This document shows, piece after piece, positions 1-6,296 of a stretch of DNA of 8,195 nt. This DNA comes from Deltaproteobacteria bacterium (GTDB lineage Bacteria > Desulfobacterota > Syntrophia > Syntrophales > Smithellaceae). A program made the position numbers and the translations under genes. The stretch is taken from NCBI GenBank assembly GCA_011046295.1, contig DSAV01000256.1:1-8195 (forward strand). Reading direction: 5' to 3'. How positions within the stretch are numbered: position 1 is the stretch's first letter; the number at the start of each line of letters is the position of its first letter. Below the pieces are notes generated by a model. The model was not told the DNA's origin. It was given only the letters and a program-made list of their open reading frames with translations, and searched no databases.

Positions 1-36
1 AGAATAAAAAAAGACTATAAATTACAAGCAGGAAGG

Positions 37-807
37 TTATTTGAGTGCCTGTAAATAGAGGGACGCTTTTTTGCCGAGGTCGGATTTGGGAGCTAATTCA
101 ACAACTGATTGAAAGGCTTTTTGGGCCTTTGCCTTGTTCCCGATTTTAAAATAAGCCTCACCTAGATAAAAATAGGCGTCGAAAAGATTAGGGTTGAGCT
201 CGACCGATTGTTGAAGATGATATATCGCGTTTAGGAAGTCTGATTGTTCGAAAAAAACCAGCCCAATGTTTTTTTCGATTTGCGGGCGCAACACAGTCTG
301 AGGCTCTCTCTGAAGCGCCCGGCGGTTACTCTCTAATGCCTTTGTGTAATCTTTCTTCGAATAATACGCCAATCCCGCGTTGTAAAGCGCCACGGCCGGG
401 GTCGGGTAAAGTGGGTTGGCCACAGCCTTATCAAAATGCTCAATTGCTTTGTCCCACAGTTTGTCAGCCATATAAAGCGTACCCAGGTAATTGTGCGCTT
501 CAGAATAGTCGGCTTTCAGGGAAATGGCTTCCTTAAAGGATTCCATGGCTTCCTGCTTCATGTCCATGCCATGATAAACCATGCCCTTGTAATAATATAT
601 CCGGTGGTCCCGCGGGCTGTATTTCTGGGCTTCACGAAACTCCTTCAGGGCGAAAGGATATTGCCTGAGTTCAATGTAAGATATGCCCTTGTTTATGAAT
701 ACTTCCGCCTGTTCTTTTTTCCAAGGGCTGCTTCCGGCGCAGGCGCCGAGCATCAAGAACAAAAAGAAAAGGACACAAAGTCTAATTTTTTTTGCCGATG
801 GTTTCAT
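37..807 (-). CDS. TPR lipoprotein, PilF/PilW-like type IV pilus assembly factor
   Basis: A 256-residue exported lipoprotein. A basic N-terminus and hydrophobic stretch (about residues 8-20) lead to the lipobox LGAC, with Cys23 as the lipidated residue. The rest is about six tetratricopeptide repeats (approximately 34-67, 68-101, 102-135, 138-171, 175-208, 209-242) carrying typical W/L/G/Y/A/F/A/P spacing. The segment NPLYPTPAVALYNAGLAYY (131-149) resembles the signature of PilF/PilW proteins, which are outer-membrane lipoproteins that help PilQ secretin multimers assemble and be targeted. Position directly after pilQ supports this role, though a generic TPR lipoprotein cannot be excluded. The ATG start is preceded by no good Shine-Dalgarno sequence, only an AT-rich leader next to a strong hairpin, so its translation or expression may be set separately from pilQ. 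It appears to be the last gene of the operon. The 36 bases after its stop show no terminator. Confidence 0.85.
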   Translation of the reverse strand: MKPSAKKIRLCVLFFLFLMLGACAGSSPWKKEQAEVFINKGISYIELRQYPFALKEFREAQKYSPRDHRIYYYKGMVYHGMDMKQEAMESFKEAISLKADYSEAHNYLGTLYMADKLWDKAIEHFDKAVANPLYPTPAVALYNAGLAYYSKKDYTKALESNRRALQREPQTVLRPQIEKNIGLVFFEQSDFLNAIYHLQQSVELNPNLFDAYFYLGEAYFKIGNKAKAQKAFQSVVELAPKSDLGKKASLYLQALK

Positions 808-825
808 AGATTAATTGTCAAATAT

Positions 826-879
826 TTACCTTGCGCCGCGGCCGGGCGCTTGGAAAATCCCGGCTGCGGCACAAGGTAA
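826..879 (-). promoter_or_regulatory. Large GC-rich intercistronic hairpin between pilQ and the TPR lipoprotein gene
   Basis: In the minus-strand transcript two 21-nt arms (879-859 and 846-826) pair almost fully: 19 Watson-Crick pairs, one G-U and one A/C mismatch, with a 12-nt loop (858-847). The stem begins 14 nt after the pilQ stop and ends 18 nt before the next ATG. No U-run follows, so it is not a standard intrinsic terminator. It may attenuate transcription, protect the pilQ mRNA 3' end, or be a REP-like palindromic element. The structure is seen directly; the role is inferred. Confidence 0.6.
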
Positions 880-893
880 TTTAATAGTTTCAT

Positions 894-2684
894 TTAGTTA
901 ATAGTTATTGGTTCCCCCGTGCTTTCGGCAAAAGTATCACTCGATAGTATTTTCGGGGTTATAAATATCATAAGCTGTCTTTTTTCCTTGGTCACCTGCT
1001 GGTATTTGAACAGCCATCCCAGAATGGGAACTTTATAAAACCAGGGGATTCCTTCATCAAATTTTTCGTCCGTTTCCCGGGAAACTCCGCCGATAACAAC
1101 CGTATCCCCGTCATCAACAACCACGGTCGATGCCAGCTCGTTCTTGCGTATAGGGGGATTTCCCTGAACAGACCTGCTCCAGTCGGGGGTATCATTGGAA
1201 GCCATAATCTCCATGGAAATTCTGCCTTCATCGGTTATTTTTGGTTTTACCTCCAGCTTGAGCAGGGCTTCTTTAAAGGAAACAGTCGGGGGCTCAGTGG
1301 ATGTCGAAGGCGTAACATAAGGAACTTCGTCGCCTTGCTTTATAACAGCTTTAACATCATCCATTGTCACCACGCGAGGCGAGGAGATAATTTTGCCTTC
1401 AGTAGTCCTCTCAAGGGCGGCAAGCTGAGCTTCTAAAAAAGAAGTCCCCTTGCCGAAAATGATGCCTAAAGTAGGTGAGGCCAGAGCTACTGGCAAGTTT
1501 ACCGCTGCCATTTCAGCGAGCGTGCCGGTAGTCGAAATTTCCGGCGGGTAGGGCGCGCGGAAAGACCTGGCCATCAATGTATTGGAGCCTCCCGCAGCTC
1601 CCAAGCCATAGGAGCCTATCGAGCCTCCATCGGCAAAACCCCATTGTACACCCAGCCTCCTGCTGAAGTCTTCCGTTGCCTCTACAATCTTGGCTTCAAT
1701 TAAAATTTGCCGCAATTTTCCCTGCTCGGCAAGGATTCTTCTTTCTCTGTCCCTGCGCACGAGTTCTGACTTGAATTGGTCCTCTTCCGCCGACTTTCTG
1801 GTTGATTCGTCCCTTCTTTTTCTGTCAAGCGTCATTACGGTGACAACATTGCCGACTTCTTCTTTCACCAGCCCGTGCACGCCCAAGATAGTCTCTAAAG
1901 CCTGGTCCCAGGGAACATTTCGCATAGAGAGAGTTACATTGCCCTTTACGTCATCACCGGAAACAATGCTTACCTGGCCGTATTCAGCCATCAGGCGCAA
2001 GACGCTTTTTATATCGGCTTCCTGAAAATCAACGGAAATCTTTCTTTCCGTGTACCTTGCCGGTTTGGGCATTATGGGTTTTATTTCCGGTCTGGGTGGC
2101 TTTGGCGCGGCAGGCGCGACAAGAGGCTGGGGTTTTGCCTTTTCGACCACTTCCTTTTCGGGAATCACTTCTTCTTTTTTCTCGGGAGGAGCAGCGGCGA
2201 TAACAGGCGCAGGTGGTTTTATCTGGGGCAACCCGCTGATATTGAAATCAATTAAAATTCTTTTGTTTTCCTGCCTTATGGAATAGGGTACCAGGTCTCT
2301 TATATCTATGGTGAGGTATGTCCACTGTTTGTCGTTTATGGTAAGCTCAGAAGGCACCACGCGCAATATATTGCTCAATTGTCCTTCGCCCAAATTTCTG
2401 CGCAGTTTTTCCGGCGTTGATGTATCTTCCAGCTTTACCAGAAGGCTGCCGTTGGTTTGCCCTTCCGCCCTGATTTCCGGCTGTTCGGATACCAGCAGGC
2501 TGATTCTTTCCCTGCCCGGCAGTTTTTCAAATAAAACATCTTCCAGCTGCTTGACGGAAGATTCGGCCGCTTTTTTCCCCGCCGGCTTTCCGGTTTCCTG
2601 GGCCATTGATTTTACCACAGGAATATAGGCGGAAAATGAAATTATAATTATTAAAGTAACTATCCTCGATACGTATTTTCTCAT
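894..2684 (-). CDS. pilQ: Type IV pilus secretin PilQ
   Basis: A 596-residue outer-membrane secretin through which the type IV pilus leaves the cell. A signal peptide covers about residues 1-28, with likely cleavage after SMA. An AMIN domain (about 57-150, peptidoglycan binding) is followed by a Pro/Ala/Glu/Lys-rich linker (about 152-212). A secretin/TonB short N-terminal (STN) domain spans about 213-285, including ISVDFQEADIKSVLRLMAEY. The secretin core spans about 325-580, from QILIEAKIVEA through EGKIISSPRVVT and VVVDDGDTVVIGG to PILGWLF and LMIFITPKIL. The usual N1 (NolW/Secretin_N) module between STN and core is not evident; a charged stretch of about 40 residues (286-324) sits there instead. 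The ATG is preceded by GAGG at good spacing, 15 nt after the pilP stop, so the two genes are probably cotranscribed. Identification is firm; the domain loss rests on reading by eye. Confidence 0.96.
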   Translation of the reverse strand: MRKYVSRIVTLIIIISFSAYIPVVKSMAQETGKPAGKKAAESSVKQLEDVLFEKLPGRERISLLVSEQPEIRAEGQTNGSLLVKLEDTSTPEKLRRNLGEGQLSNILRVVPSELTINDKQWTYLTIDIRDLVPYSIRQENKRILIDFNISGLPQIKPPAPVIAAAPPEKKEEVIPEKEVVEKAKPQPLVAPAAPKPPRPEIKPIMPKPARYTERKISVDFQEADIKSVLRLMAEYGQVSIVSGDDVKGNVTLSMRNVPWDQALETILGVHGLVKEEVGNVVTVMTLDRKRRDESTRKSAEEDQFKSELVRRDRERRILAEQGKLRQILIEAKIVEATEDFSRRLGVQWGFADGGSIGSYGLGAAGGSNTLMARSFRAPYPPEISTTGTLAEMAAVNLPVALASPTLGIIFGKGTSFLEAQLAALERTTEGKIISSPRVVTMDDVKAVIKQGDEVPYVTPSTSTEPPTVSFKEALLKLEVKPKITDEGRISMEIMASNDTPDWSRSVQGNPPIRKNELASTVVVDDGDTVVIGGVSRETDEKFDEGIPWFYKVPILGWLFKYQQVTKEKRQLMIFITPKILSSDTFAESTGEPITIN

Positions 2685-2699
2685 AACGCTTACCTCATT

Positions 2700-3230
2700 T
2701 TAGTCTTTACGAAGCTTTAAAATGACTCTTTTCGTCTTGCCGCCCTCTCTTTCCTCCACGACAACACGATCGGCCATAATGTCGACCACTCTGCCGCCCT
2801 TGTTGCCGATATGTGTTCCCCTAAACAGAGGATAAAATTTCCTGCCGGCGTCTTCGACCACAGCCACCCGGCGCATTTCATCGCCGGCAATTCCCACGAG
2901 CCGGAAATTTTCTGTCGCTATGCGCTGCAGTGGGAAAATTGAAGCTATGGGTTTCTTGTCATCTTTGGCGGGTGCCGGGTCCGGCTTTTTCGGCGTAATA
3001 TCTATAAATGGCCGGAAAGGATCCGGCTTGCCCGCGGGATTGTAGGAATATTCTACTCCCGTCATTTGTGCTATCGACGCTATCTGTTGCTGAATGGATG
3101 CTTCGGTTTCAGCCGCACTTTCTTCAGAAGGTGGATCTGCTTTTTCTGCATCCTGTTCTTGCGCGAAAGCGATAAAAGCAAACATGGCAGCTATTAAAAC
3201 GTTTAATATTATAAACTTAGTTTTTGACAT
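2700..3230 (-). CDS. pilP: Type IV pilus inner-membrane accessory protein PilP
   Basis: A periplasmic protein of 176 residues from the chosen ATG. PilP links the PilM/PilN/PilO inner-membrane complex to the secretin PilQ. The N-terminus (SKTKFIILNVLIAAMFAFIAFA) is a hydrophobic export signal, followed by an acidic low-complexity linker and then the PilP hallmark GKPDPFRPFI, placed about 30 residues before a compact beta-rich C-terminal domain (about 100-175). PilP is usually a lipoprotein, but this protein has no cysteine at all, so it is either cleaved by signal peptidase I or held by the hydrophobic helix. The frame can be extended upstream to a TTG at 3260, overlapping pilO by 14 nt, but that start has no ribosome site and adds a polar tail before the signal. 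The internal ATG at 3230, 16 nt after the pilO stop, is preferred. Confidence 0.9.
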   Translation of the reverse strand: MSKTKFIILNVLIAAMFAFIAFAQEQDAEKADPPSEESAAETEASIQQQIASIAQMTGVEYSYNPAGKPDPFRPFIDITPKKPDPAPAKDDKKPIASIFPLQRIATENFRLVGIAGDEMRRVAVVEDAGRKFYPLFRGTHIGNKGGRVVDIMADRVVVEEREGGKTKRVILKLRKD

Positions 3231-3246
3231 TTTTCCAACCGTTTCT

Positions 3247-3897
3247 TTATTTCTTGTCAATAAACATGTACGTCTTTATCGTACAGGTTGATGTAATAAT
3301 ATATCCCCGTCCTTTTACATCCCTTCTGTCTCCCATGGTAATGTCGGAAACATTCACGATGCGCGGAAGCTTGGCCACCTTTTCGAAAAAATGCAGAATA
3401 CTTTGATAGGAACCGGTTACGGATACTCTCACTGGAATTTCCTGATAGAACGGCTCGGGTTCGGGCGCCGGAGCTTTTTTGCCTTTTGGAGGTGGTTTTT
3501 TGGCGGGTACGGATTCCTGTGCCATTGTTTTCGGCACGGCAGGCCGCGGTTCAAACAACAGAAATTCCACGCCTGTCTCCTTGCCTGAAGTTGCCACAGA
3601 ATGGAAAAGGCCGGGGATTTCCCGCTGGTCGGGAAGTTTTTTTAAGGCTATTGCGTAATTTTGCTGCAAGGCTTCAACATCGGCTTTGTATTGATCAAGC
3701 TGTGCGGCCACCCTCGCTTTTTCTTTGATTTGCATCTCCAGTGTTTCGATATCTCTATCCAGGGCAGCTTTTTTTTGTTGAAGGTTGCTGAAAAAATAAA
3801 CATAATACAACGCCGCTAGTACTAAAAAAATCACAACTATAGCCAGGGCTTTTGCCTGAGGCGACATTTTTTTTATGTCATCTACGGTGATGGCCAT
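3247..3897 (-). CDS. pilO: Type IV pilus inner-membrane protein PilO
   Basis: A 216-residue bitopic inner-membrane protein that pairs with PilN in the pilus alignment complex. A short cytoplasmic N-terminus is followed by one membrane helix (about residues 17-36), a periplasmic coiled coil (about 38-85) and the PilO domain: LPDQREIPGLFHSVATSGKE near 88-107, then PVRVSVTGSYQSILHFFEKV at about 155-174 and LPRIVNVSDITMG. Between the two halves of the globular part lies a Pro/Lys/Ala-rich insert (about 117-149, including AKKPPPKGKKAPAPEPEP), probably a flexible loop. The start ATG overlaps the pilN stop by one base (TAATG), with a GAGAGG ribosome site six bases upstream, so translation is likely coupled to pilN. 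Length and order match the family. Confidence 0.95.
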   Translation of the reverse strand: MAITVDDIKKMSPQAKALAIVVIFLVLAALYYVYFFSNLQQKKAALDRDIETLEMQIKEKARVAAQLDQYKADVEALQQNYAIALKKLPDQREIPGLFHSVATSGKETGVEFLLFEPRPAVPKTMAQESVPAKKPPPKGKKAPAPEPEPFYQEIPVRVSVTGSYQSILHFFEKVAKLPRIVNVSDITMGDRRDVKGRGYIITSTCTIKTYMFIDKK

Positions 3898-4445
3898 TAG
3901 AACCCTCTCTTCATGACGCAGGAGAAATTAAAACTTTGAAAAGTAATGCCCGCGATTTCTGTCTTCTTCGCGGAGATTAAATCGACCGAGAGCATCGGTT
4001 CAAAATTTTCGATTGTTTTCATAAAATCGGCCACGGCTATGTTATCTCTGCCGTTACCCTGGATGGTTAAGCGGTTGCCACTTTGTGTGATTCTGGTAAG
4101 CCAGATATGTTTTGGCGGCACCAGCATGGCCAAATCATCCAAAAGCTTAACCGGAGCGAGGCGGTTTTCTTCCAGTGTAACGATAATATTGAGTTTTTGC
4201 TCCAAGTCTGCCTTGTCCCGTTTGTACTTTTCCAGATCGCCGACCTTTTTATTCAAGGCGTTCAGAGTAATCTGTGCGGTGTCTTTCTCCCTTTCCAGAT
4301 TGCTGATTATAGAAGTCATCCAAAAGTGGACATAAGCGAGGCAGAGAATAAAAATGATACAGGAGCCGACGATTATAAATATCTGCCGGGCAAGATTTTC
4401 TTTCTTTTCCCTCTCGCGATAAGGTAATAGGTTAATCTTTATCAT
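3897..4445 (-). CDS. pilN: Type IV pilus inner-membrane protein PilN
   Basis: A 182-residue bitopic membrane protein. The extreme N-terminus MIKINLLPYRERE carries the INLLP motif that in this family inserts into a groove of cytoplasmic PilM. One membrane helix spans about residues 22-44. A coiled coil covers about 47-90, followed by a ferredoxin-like periplasmic domain (about 95-180) that includes PKHIWLTRITQSGNRLTIQG. It forms heterodimers with PilO. Its ATG overlaps the pilM stop by four bases (ATGA), and its stop overlaps the pilO start by one base, which indicates translational coupling in the pilMNOP unit. Nothing unusual was seen. Confidence 0.95.
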   Translation of the reverse strand: MIKINLLPYREREKKENLARQIFIIVGSCIIFILCLAYVHFWMTSIISNLEREKDTAQITLNALNKKVGDLEKYKRDKADLEQKLNIIVTLEENRLAPVKLLDDLAMLVPPKHIWLTRITQSGNRLTIQGNGRDNIAVADFMKTIENFEPMLSVDLISAKKTEIAGITFQSFNFSCVMKRGF

Positions 4446-5521
4446 TTGTCGCCTATTTTCCTCAATCCCAGGCCGATGGCAACAGCCGCGATCGGCTTAA
4501 TGCTTTCGATTGTTTTAGGATTAATGTTTCTTTTATTATAGCCGATTTTCAAAAGCGGATTGATTAATTCCGTATCCACGTTCAGTCTTTGTGATAAATT
4601 CGCTGCCAATCCGGAAATCCTCGAAGTTCCACCGGACAGATATATCCGTTTGATGTATTCACTGCCAAAAGTAGAGCGGAAGTAATCGATGGATCTTTCA
4701 ATTTCGGAGCAAATTGGCTCGGCATAATCTAGGATGGTGTTTCTCAAATCCAGATCATCCTGGTCGCTTTCGGGAAAACCCTGCACCTTAATCTGCTCGG
4801 CTTCTTCAAATGTGACGCCGTATTTTTCCTGCACTCCTTCGGTAATGTAGTTTCCGCCTATGGTAAAATCTCTGGTAAAAATCGACATCCCGCCTTTGAT
4901 GACATTTATGTTGCTCAGATCCGCGCCGATACGAACAATTACAACAATGTCATTATCTTCATATTCGTAATTGGCTTCGTACATAGTTTCCAGGGCAAAG
5001 GAATCCACGTCCATGATTGAGATGGTAAGGCCGGCGGAAGTAATGGCATCGACGTAAGAATCAACCATGTCCTTTTTAGCCGCCACGATAATCACGTCCA
5101 TTTGATTGGGGTTGTATTCATTATCGCCCAGAACCTGAAAATCGTAATTAACATCATCCATGTTGTCGAAGGGTAAATATTTTCCCGCTTCATCACGGAT
5201 CAGATCGCGCAATTCCGCGTCTTCCATTTGCACGAAGGTAGCTTTTTTAATAACCACGGAATTTCCGGACAGAGAAGCAACAACACCTTTTCCCCGGCAT
5301 CCTGAATTCCAGAAAAGCTCCTTGATTTTTATGGAAAGCGTCTTGGGGTCATTAATTACGCCTTCCGTGATAACACCCTTGGGCAAGGGAAGCTGCAGGA
5401 AGCGATTTAAGACATAACCGCTGGAGGTGGTCAGTACTTCAGCCAGCTTCAGAGAGGTTGCCCCGATATCCAGGCCAACAAGCTTTTTGGTTTTTGAAAA
5501 AAGATCGTTAAAATCTAACAT
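4442..5521 (-). CDS. pilM: Type IV pilus assembly actin-like ATPase PilM
   Basis: A 359-residue cytoplasmic actin/FtsA-fold protein that binds the N-terminal tail of PilN and anchors the pilus alignment complex on the cytoplasmic side. The first phosphate motif is VGLDIGATSLK (15-25). The family segment RDEAGKYLPFDNMDDVNYDF occurs near 109-128, and MDVDSFALETMYEANY at about 170. The adenosine motif LSGGTSRISGLA lies at 295-306, and AVAIGLGLR near the C-terminus. The second phosphate motif reads VIVRIGADLSNINVIKGG (194-211). The residue before IGA is normally Asp in this family but is Arg197 here, which may weaken ATP hydrolysis. The ATG has AAAGG at a spacing of about seven bases. It follows the FtsB-like gene after 32 bases with no terminator between, and it overlaps pilN. 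Confidence 0.96.
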   Translation of the reverse strand: MLDFNDLFSKTKKLVGLDIGATSLKLAEVLTTSSGYVLNRFLQLPLPKGVITEGVINDPKTLSIKIKELFWNSGCRGKGVVASLSGNSVVIKKATFVQMEDAELRDLIRDEAGKYLPFDNMDDVNYDFQVLGDNEYNPNQMDVIIVAAKKDMVDSYVDAITSAGLTISIMDVDSFALETMYEANYEYEDNDIVVIVRIGADLSNINVIKGGMSIFTRDFTIGGNYITEGVQEKYGVTFEEAEQIKVQGFPESDQDDLDLRNTILDYAEPICSEIERSIDYFRSTFGSEYIKRIYLSGGTSRISGLAANLSQRLNVDTELINPLLKIGYNKRNINPKTIESIKPIAAVAIGLGLRKIGDK

Positions 5522-5553
5522 TGTCTACCTTTACTCTTTTTTTAATTCTATCA

Positions 5554-5820
5554 TCAATTTGTCAGCCGGTAAACAAATTCTCCTTCTTTAACCATCCCAA
5601 GTTCGGAGCGCGCAATATGTTCCACAAAGCTTAAATCGTCGCGAAGCATAATTATTTTCCTTCTGAGCTCATTGTTTTCGACCGTTATTTTGGCATTTTG
5701 CGCTTCTAATTCAGCTAATTTACTGCTCATTAAATAATTATCAATGAGACCTCTGTTGCCGAAAGTTATTAAAAGACCCATCAGCAGCAGAAAAATAATC
5801 AGATACCTGCCTATCTTCAC
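5554..5820 (-). CDS. FtsB/DivIC-family septum formation initiator protein
   Basis: An 88-residue bitopic protein. One membrane helix (about residues 5-21) is followed by a coiled coil (about 32-62, ELEAQNAKITVENNELRRKI) and the short conserved tail FVEHIARSELGMVKEGEFVY (65-84), the mark of the FtsB/DivIC family. These proteins form a complex with FtsL and FtsQ/DivIB that controls septal peptidoglycan synthesis. The start codon is GTG at 5820, with GGGAGG ten bases upstream. No alternative ATG precedes the membrane helix, so the start is well supported. It lies 64 bases after the XRE gene and 32 before pilM, so it is probably transcribed with the pilus genes. FtsB and DivIC cannot be told apart from the sequence alone. 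Confidence 0.88.
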   Translation of the reverse strand: MKIGRYLIIFLLLMGLLITFGNRGLIDNYLMSSKLAELEAQNAKITVENNELRRKIIMLRDDLSFVEHIARSELGMVKEGEFVYRLTN

Positions 5821-5830
5821 CTGAAAAAAT

Positions 5831-5836
5831 CCTCCC
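5831..5836 (-). promoter_or_regulatory. Ribosome binding site of the FtsB-like gene
   Basis: The minus strand reads GGGAGG ten bases before the GTG at 5820. It is the strongest Shine-Dalgarno match in the window and supports a GTG start for this gene. Confidence 0.7.
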
Positions 5837-5884
5837 GCTTTTAAAGTGCCAGAAAGATATCATGTCCGACCATTTATCTTGTCT

Positions 5885-6079
5885 TCAAGGAAAAACTTCC
5901 TCATATGGCTTTTGCAGGGCTTTGGCCACTTTGAGTTCCGAGTTTTTCCTTGTAGACAATCCCTTTTCCATTTTGGCAATCGTTTGAGGCGTTAATCCGG
6001 CCTTCCGCGCCAATTCCGCCATGCTCAAAGGGATGGCCTCCCGAATTTTTTTTACACGGTTTTTTCTGATATTATCCAT
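5885..6079 (-). CDS. Small XRE/Cro-cI-type helix-turn-helix protein
   Basis: A 64-residue single-domain DNA-binding protein. The HTH_3 core runs from about residue 8 to 60. Helix 2 is SMAELARKAG and the recognition helix is TPQTIAKMEKG, followed by the usual hydrophobic LKVAKALQKPYEEVF. There is no second domain for ligand or oligomer formation, so it probably acts as a dimer on a palindromic site. The ATG at 6079 is the only reasonable start: an in-frame stop lies just upstream, and AAGGAG sits about 15 bases before it, which is rather far. A promoter and a striking palindromic array lie directly upstream, suggesting autoregulation. It is the first gene before the FtsB-like and pil genes, so control of that operon is plausible but not shown. 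Confidence 0.85.
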   Translation of the reverse strand: MDNIRKNRVKKIREAIPLSMAELARKAGLTPQTIAKMEKGLSTRKNSELKVAKALQKPYEEVFP

Positions 6080-6111
6080 GATAAATTAAAGCTTCTCCTT
6101 ATTATGGCTAC

Positions 6112-6141
6112 TATAAAGCAATAAAATTCAAGAAAAGTCAA
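6112..6141 (-). promoter_or_regulatory. Putative sigma-70-type promoter of the XRE-ftsB-pil operon
   Basis: The minus strand shows TTGACT (6141-6136), an 18-base spacer, then TTTATA (6117-6112), about 35 bases before the start codon. The -35 box lies inside two tandem copies of a 10-base unit (TCAAGAAAA on the plus strand, 6128-6147). This is the best promoter match before the eight-gene block. It is inferred from consensus only. Confidence 0.5.
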
Positions 6142-6150
6142 GAAAAATAA

Positions 6151-6180
6151 GTAATATTAATTAATATTAATTAATATTAC
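6151..6180. repeat. Perfect 30-bp AT palindrome made of three 10-bp repeats, operator-like
   Basis: The stretch is its own reverse complement over all 30 bases. It is TAATATTAAT repeated with a 10-bp period (third copy shortened), closed by G on the left and C on the right. The repeats fall about one helical turn apart on one DNA face, ten bases upstream of the -35 box of the XRE gene. It could be an operator for the XRE protein, an UP-like element or an IHF/H-NS-type site. As a pure A/T stem it is not a convincing terminator. Confidence 0.65.
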
Positions 6181-6296
6181 GCTTTATTATGTAATACATC
6201 TAATAATTCTAGCTAATTAATCACACTCAAAAAAACGTAAAAATTGCAAAGAAAACGGGGAAAAGTACGTGTGCCTCGAAAAAAAAGCGTAATATT
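6173..6296. repeat. 13-bp inverted repeat pair sharing the palindrome motif
   Basis: AATATTACGCTTT at 6173-6185 is matched exactly by AAAGCGTAATATT at 6284-6296, with 98 bases between. The left copy overlaps the right end of the 30-bp palindrome, so GTAATATT occurs at both palindrome edges and again in the distant copy. This looks like paired binding sites able to loop DNA, although small mobile element ends are possible. The function is unknown. Confidence 0.5.

Noticed and set aside
436..879. Long plus-strand open frame of 147 codons opposite the TPR lipoprotein gene
   Set aside because: It lies antisense to a clear TPR gene, has no recognisable family signature, runs through the hairpin, and its composition reflects the complementary strand.
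1690..2628. Several plus-strand open frames opposite pilQ
   Set aside because: They mirror the codons of the secretin gene, are Ser/Leu-rich without domain patterns, and lack supporting start sites.
3231..3260. TTG start for pilP overlapping pilO
   Set aside because: It adds ten polar residues before the export signal, has no ribosome site, and an ATG sits at the right place 16 bases after the pilO stop.
6151..6180. The AT palindrome as an intrinsic terminator
   Set aside because: The stem is almost only A-T pairs, is not followed by a proper U-run, and sits more than 140 bases after the nearest stop codon upstream.
6128..6180. A CRISPR array
   Set aside because: The repeats are only 10 bases with no unique spacers and no cas genes nearby.
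6173..6296. A MITE bounded by the 13-bp inverted repeats
   Set aside because: No flanking target duplication is visible, and the left repeat is nested in the operator-like palindrome, so a binding-site explanation fits better. A genome-wide copy search would settle it.
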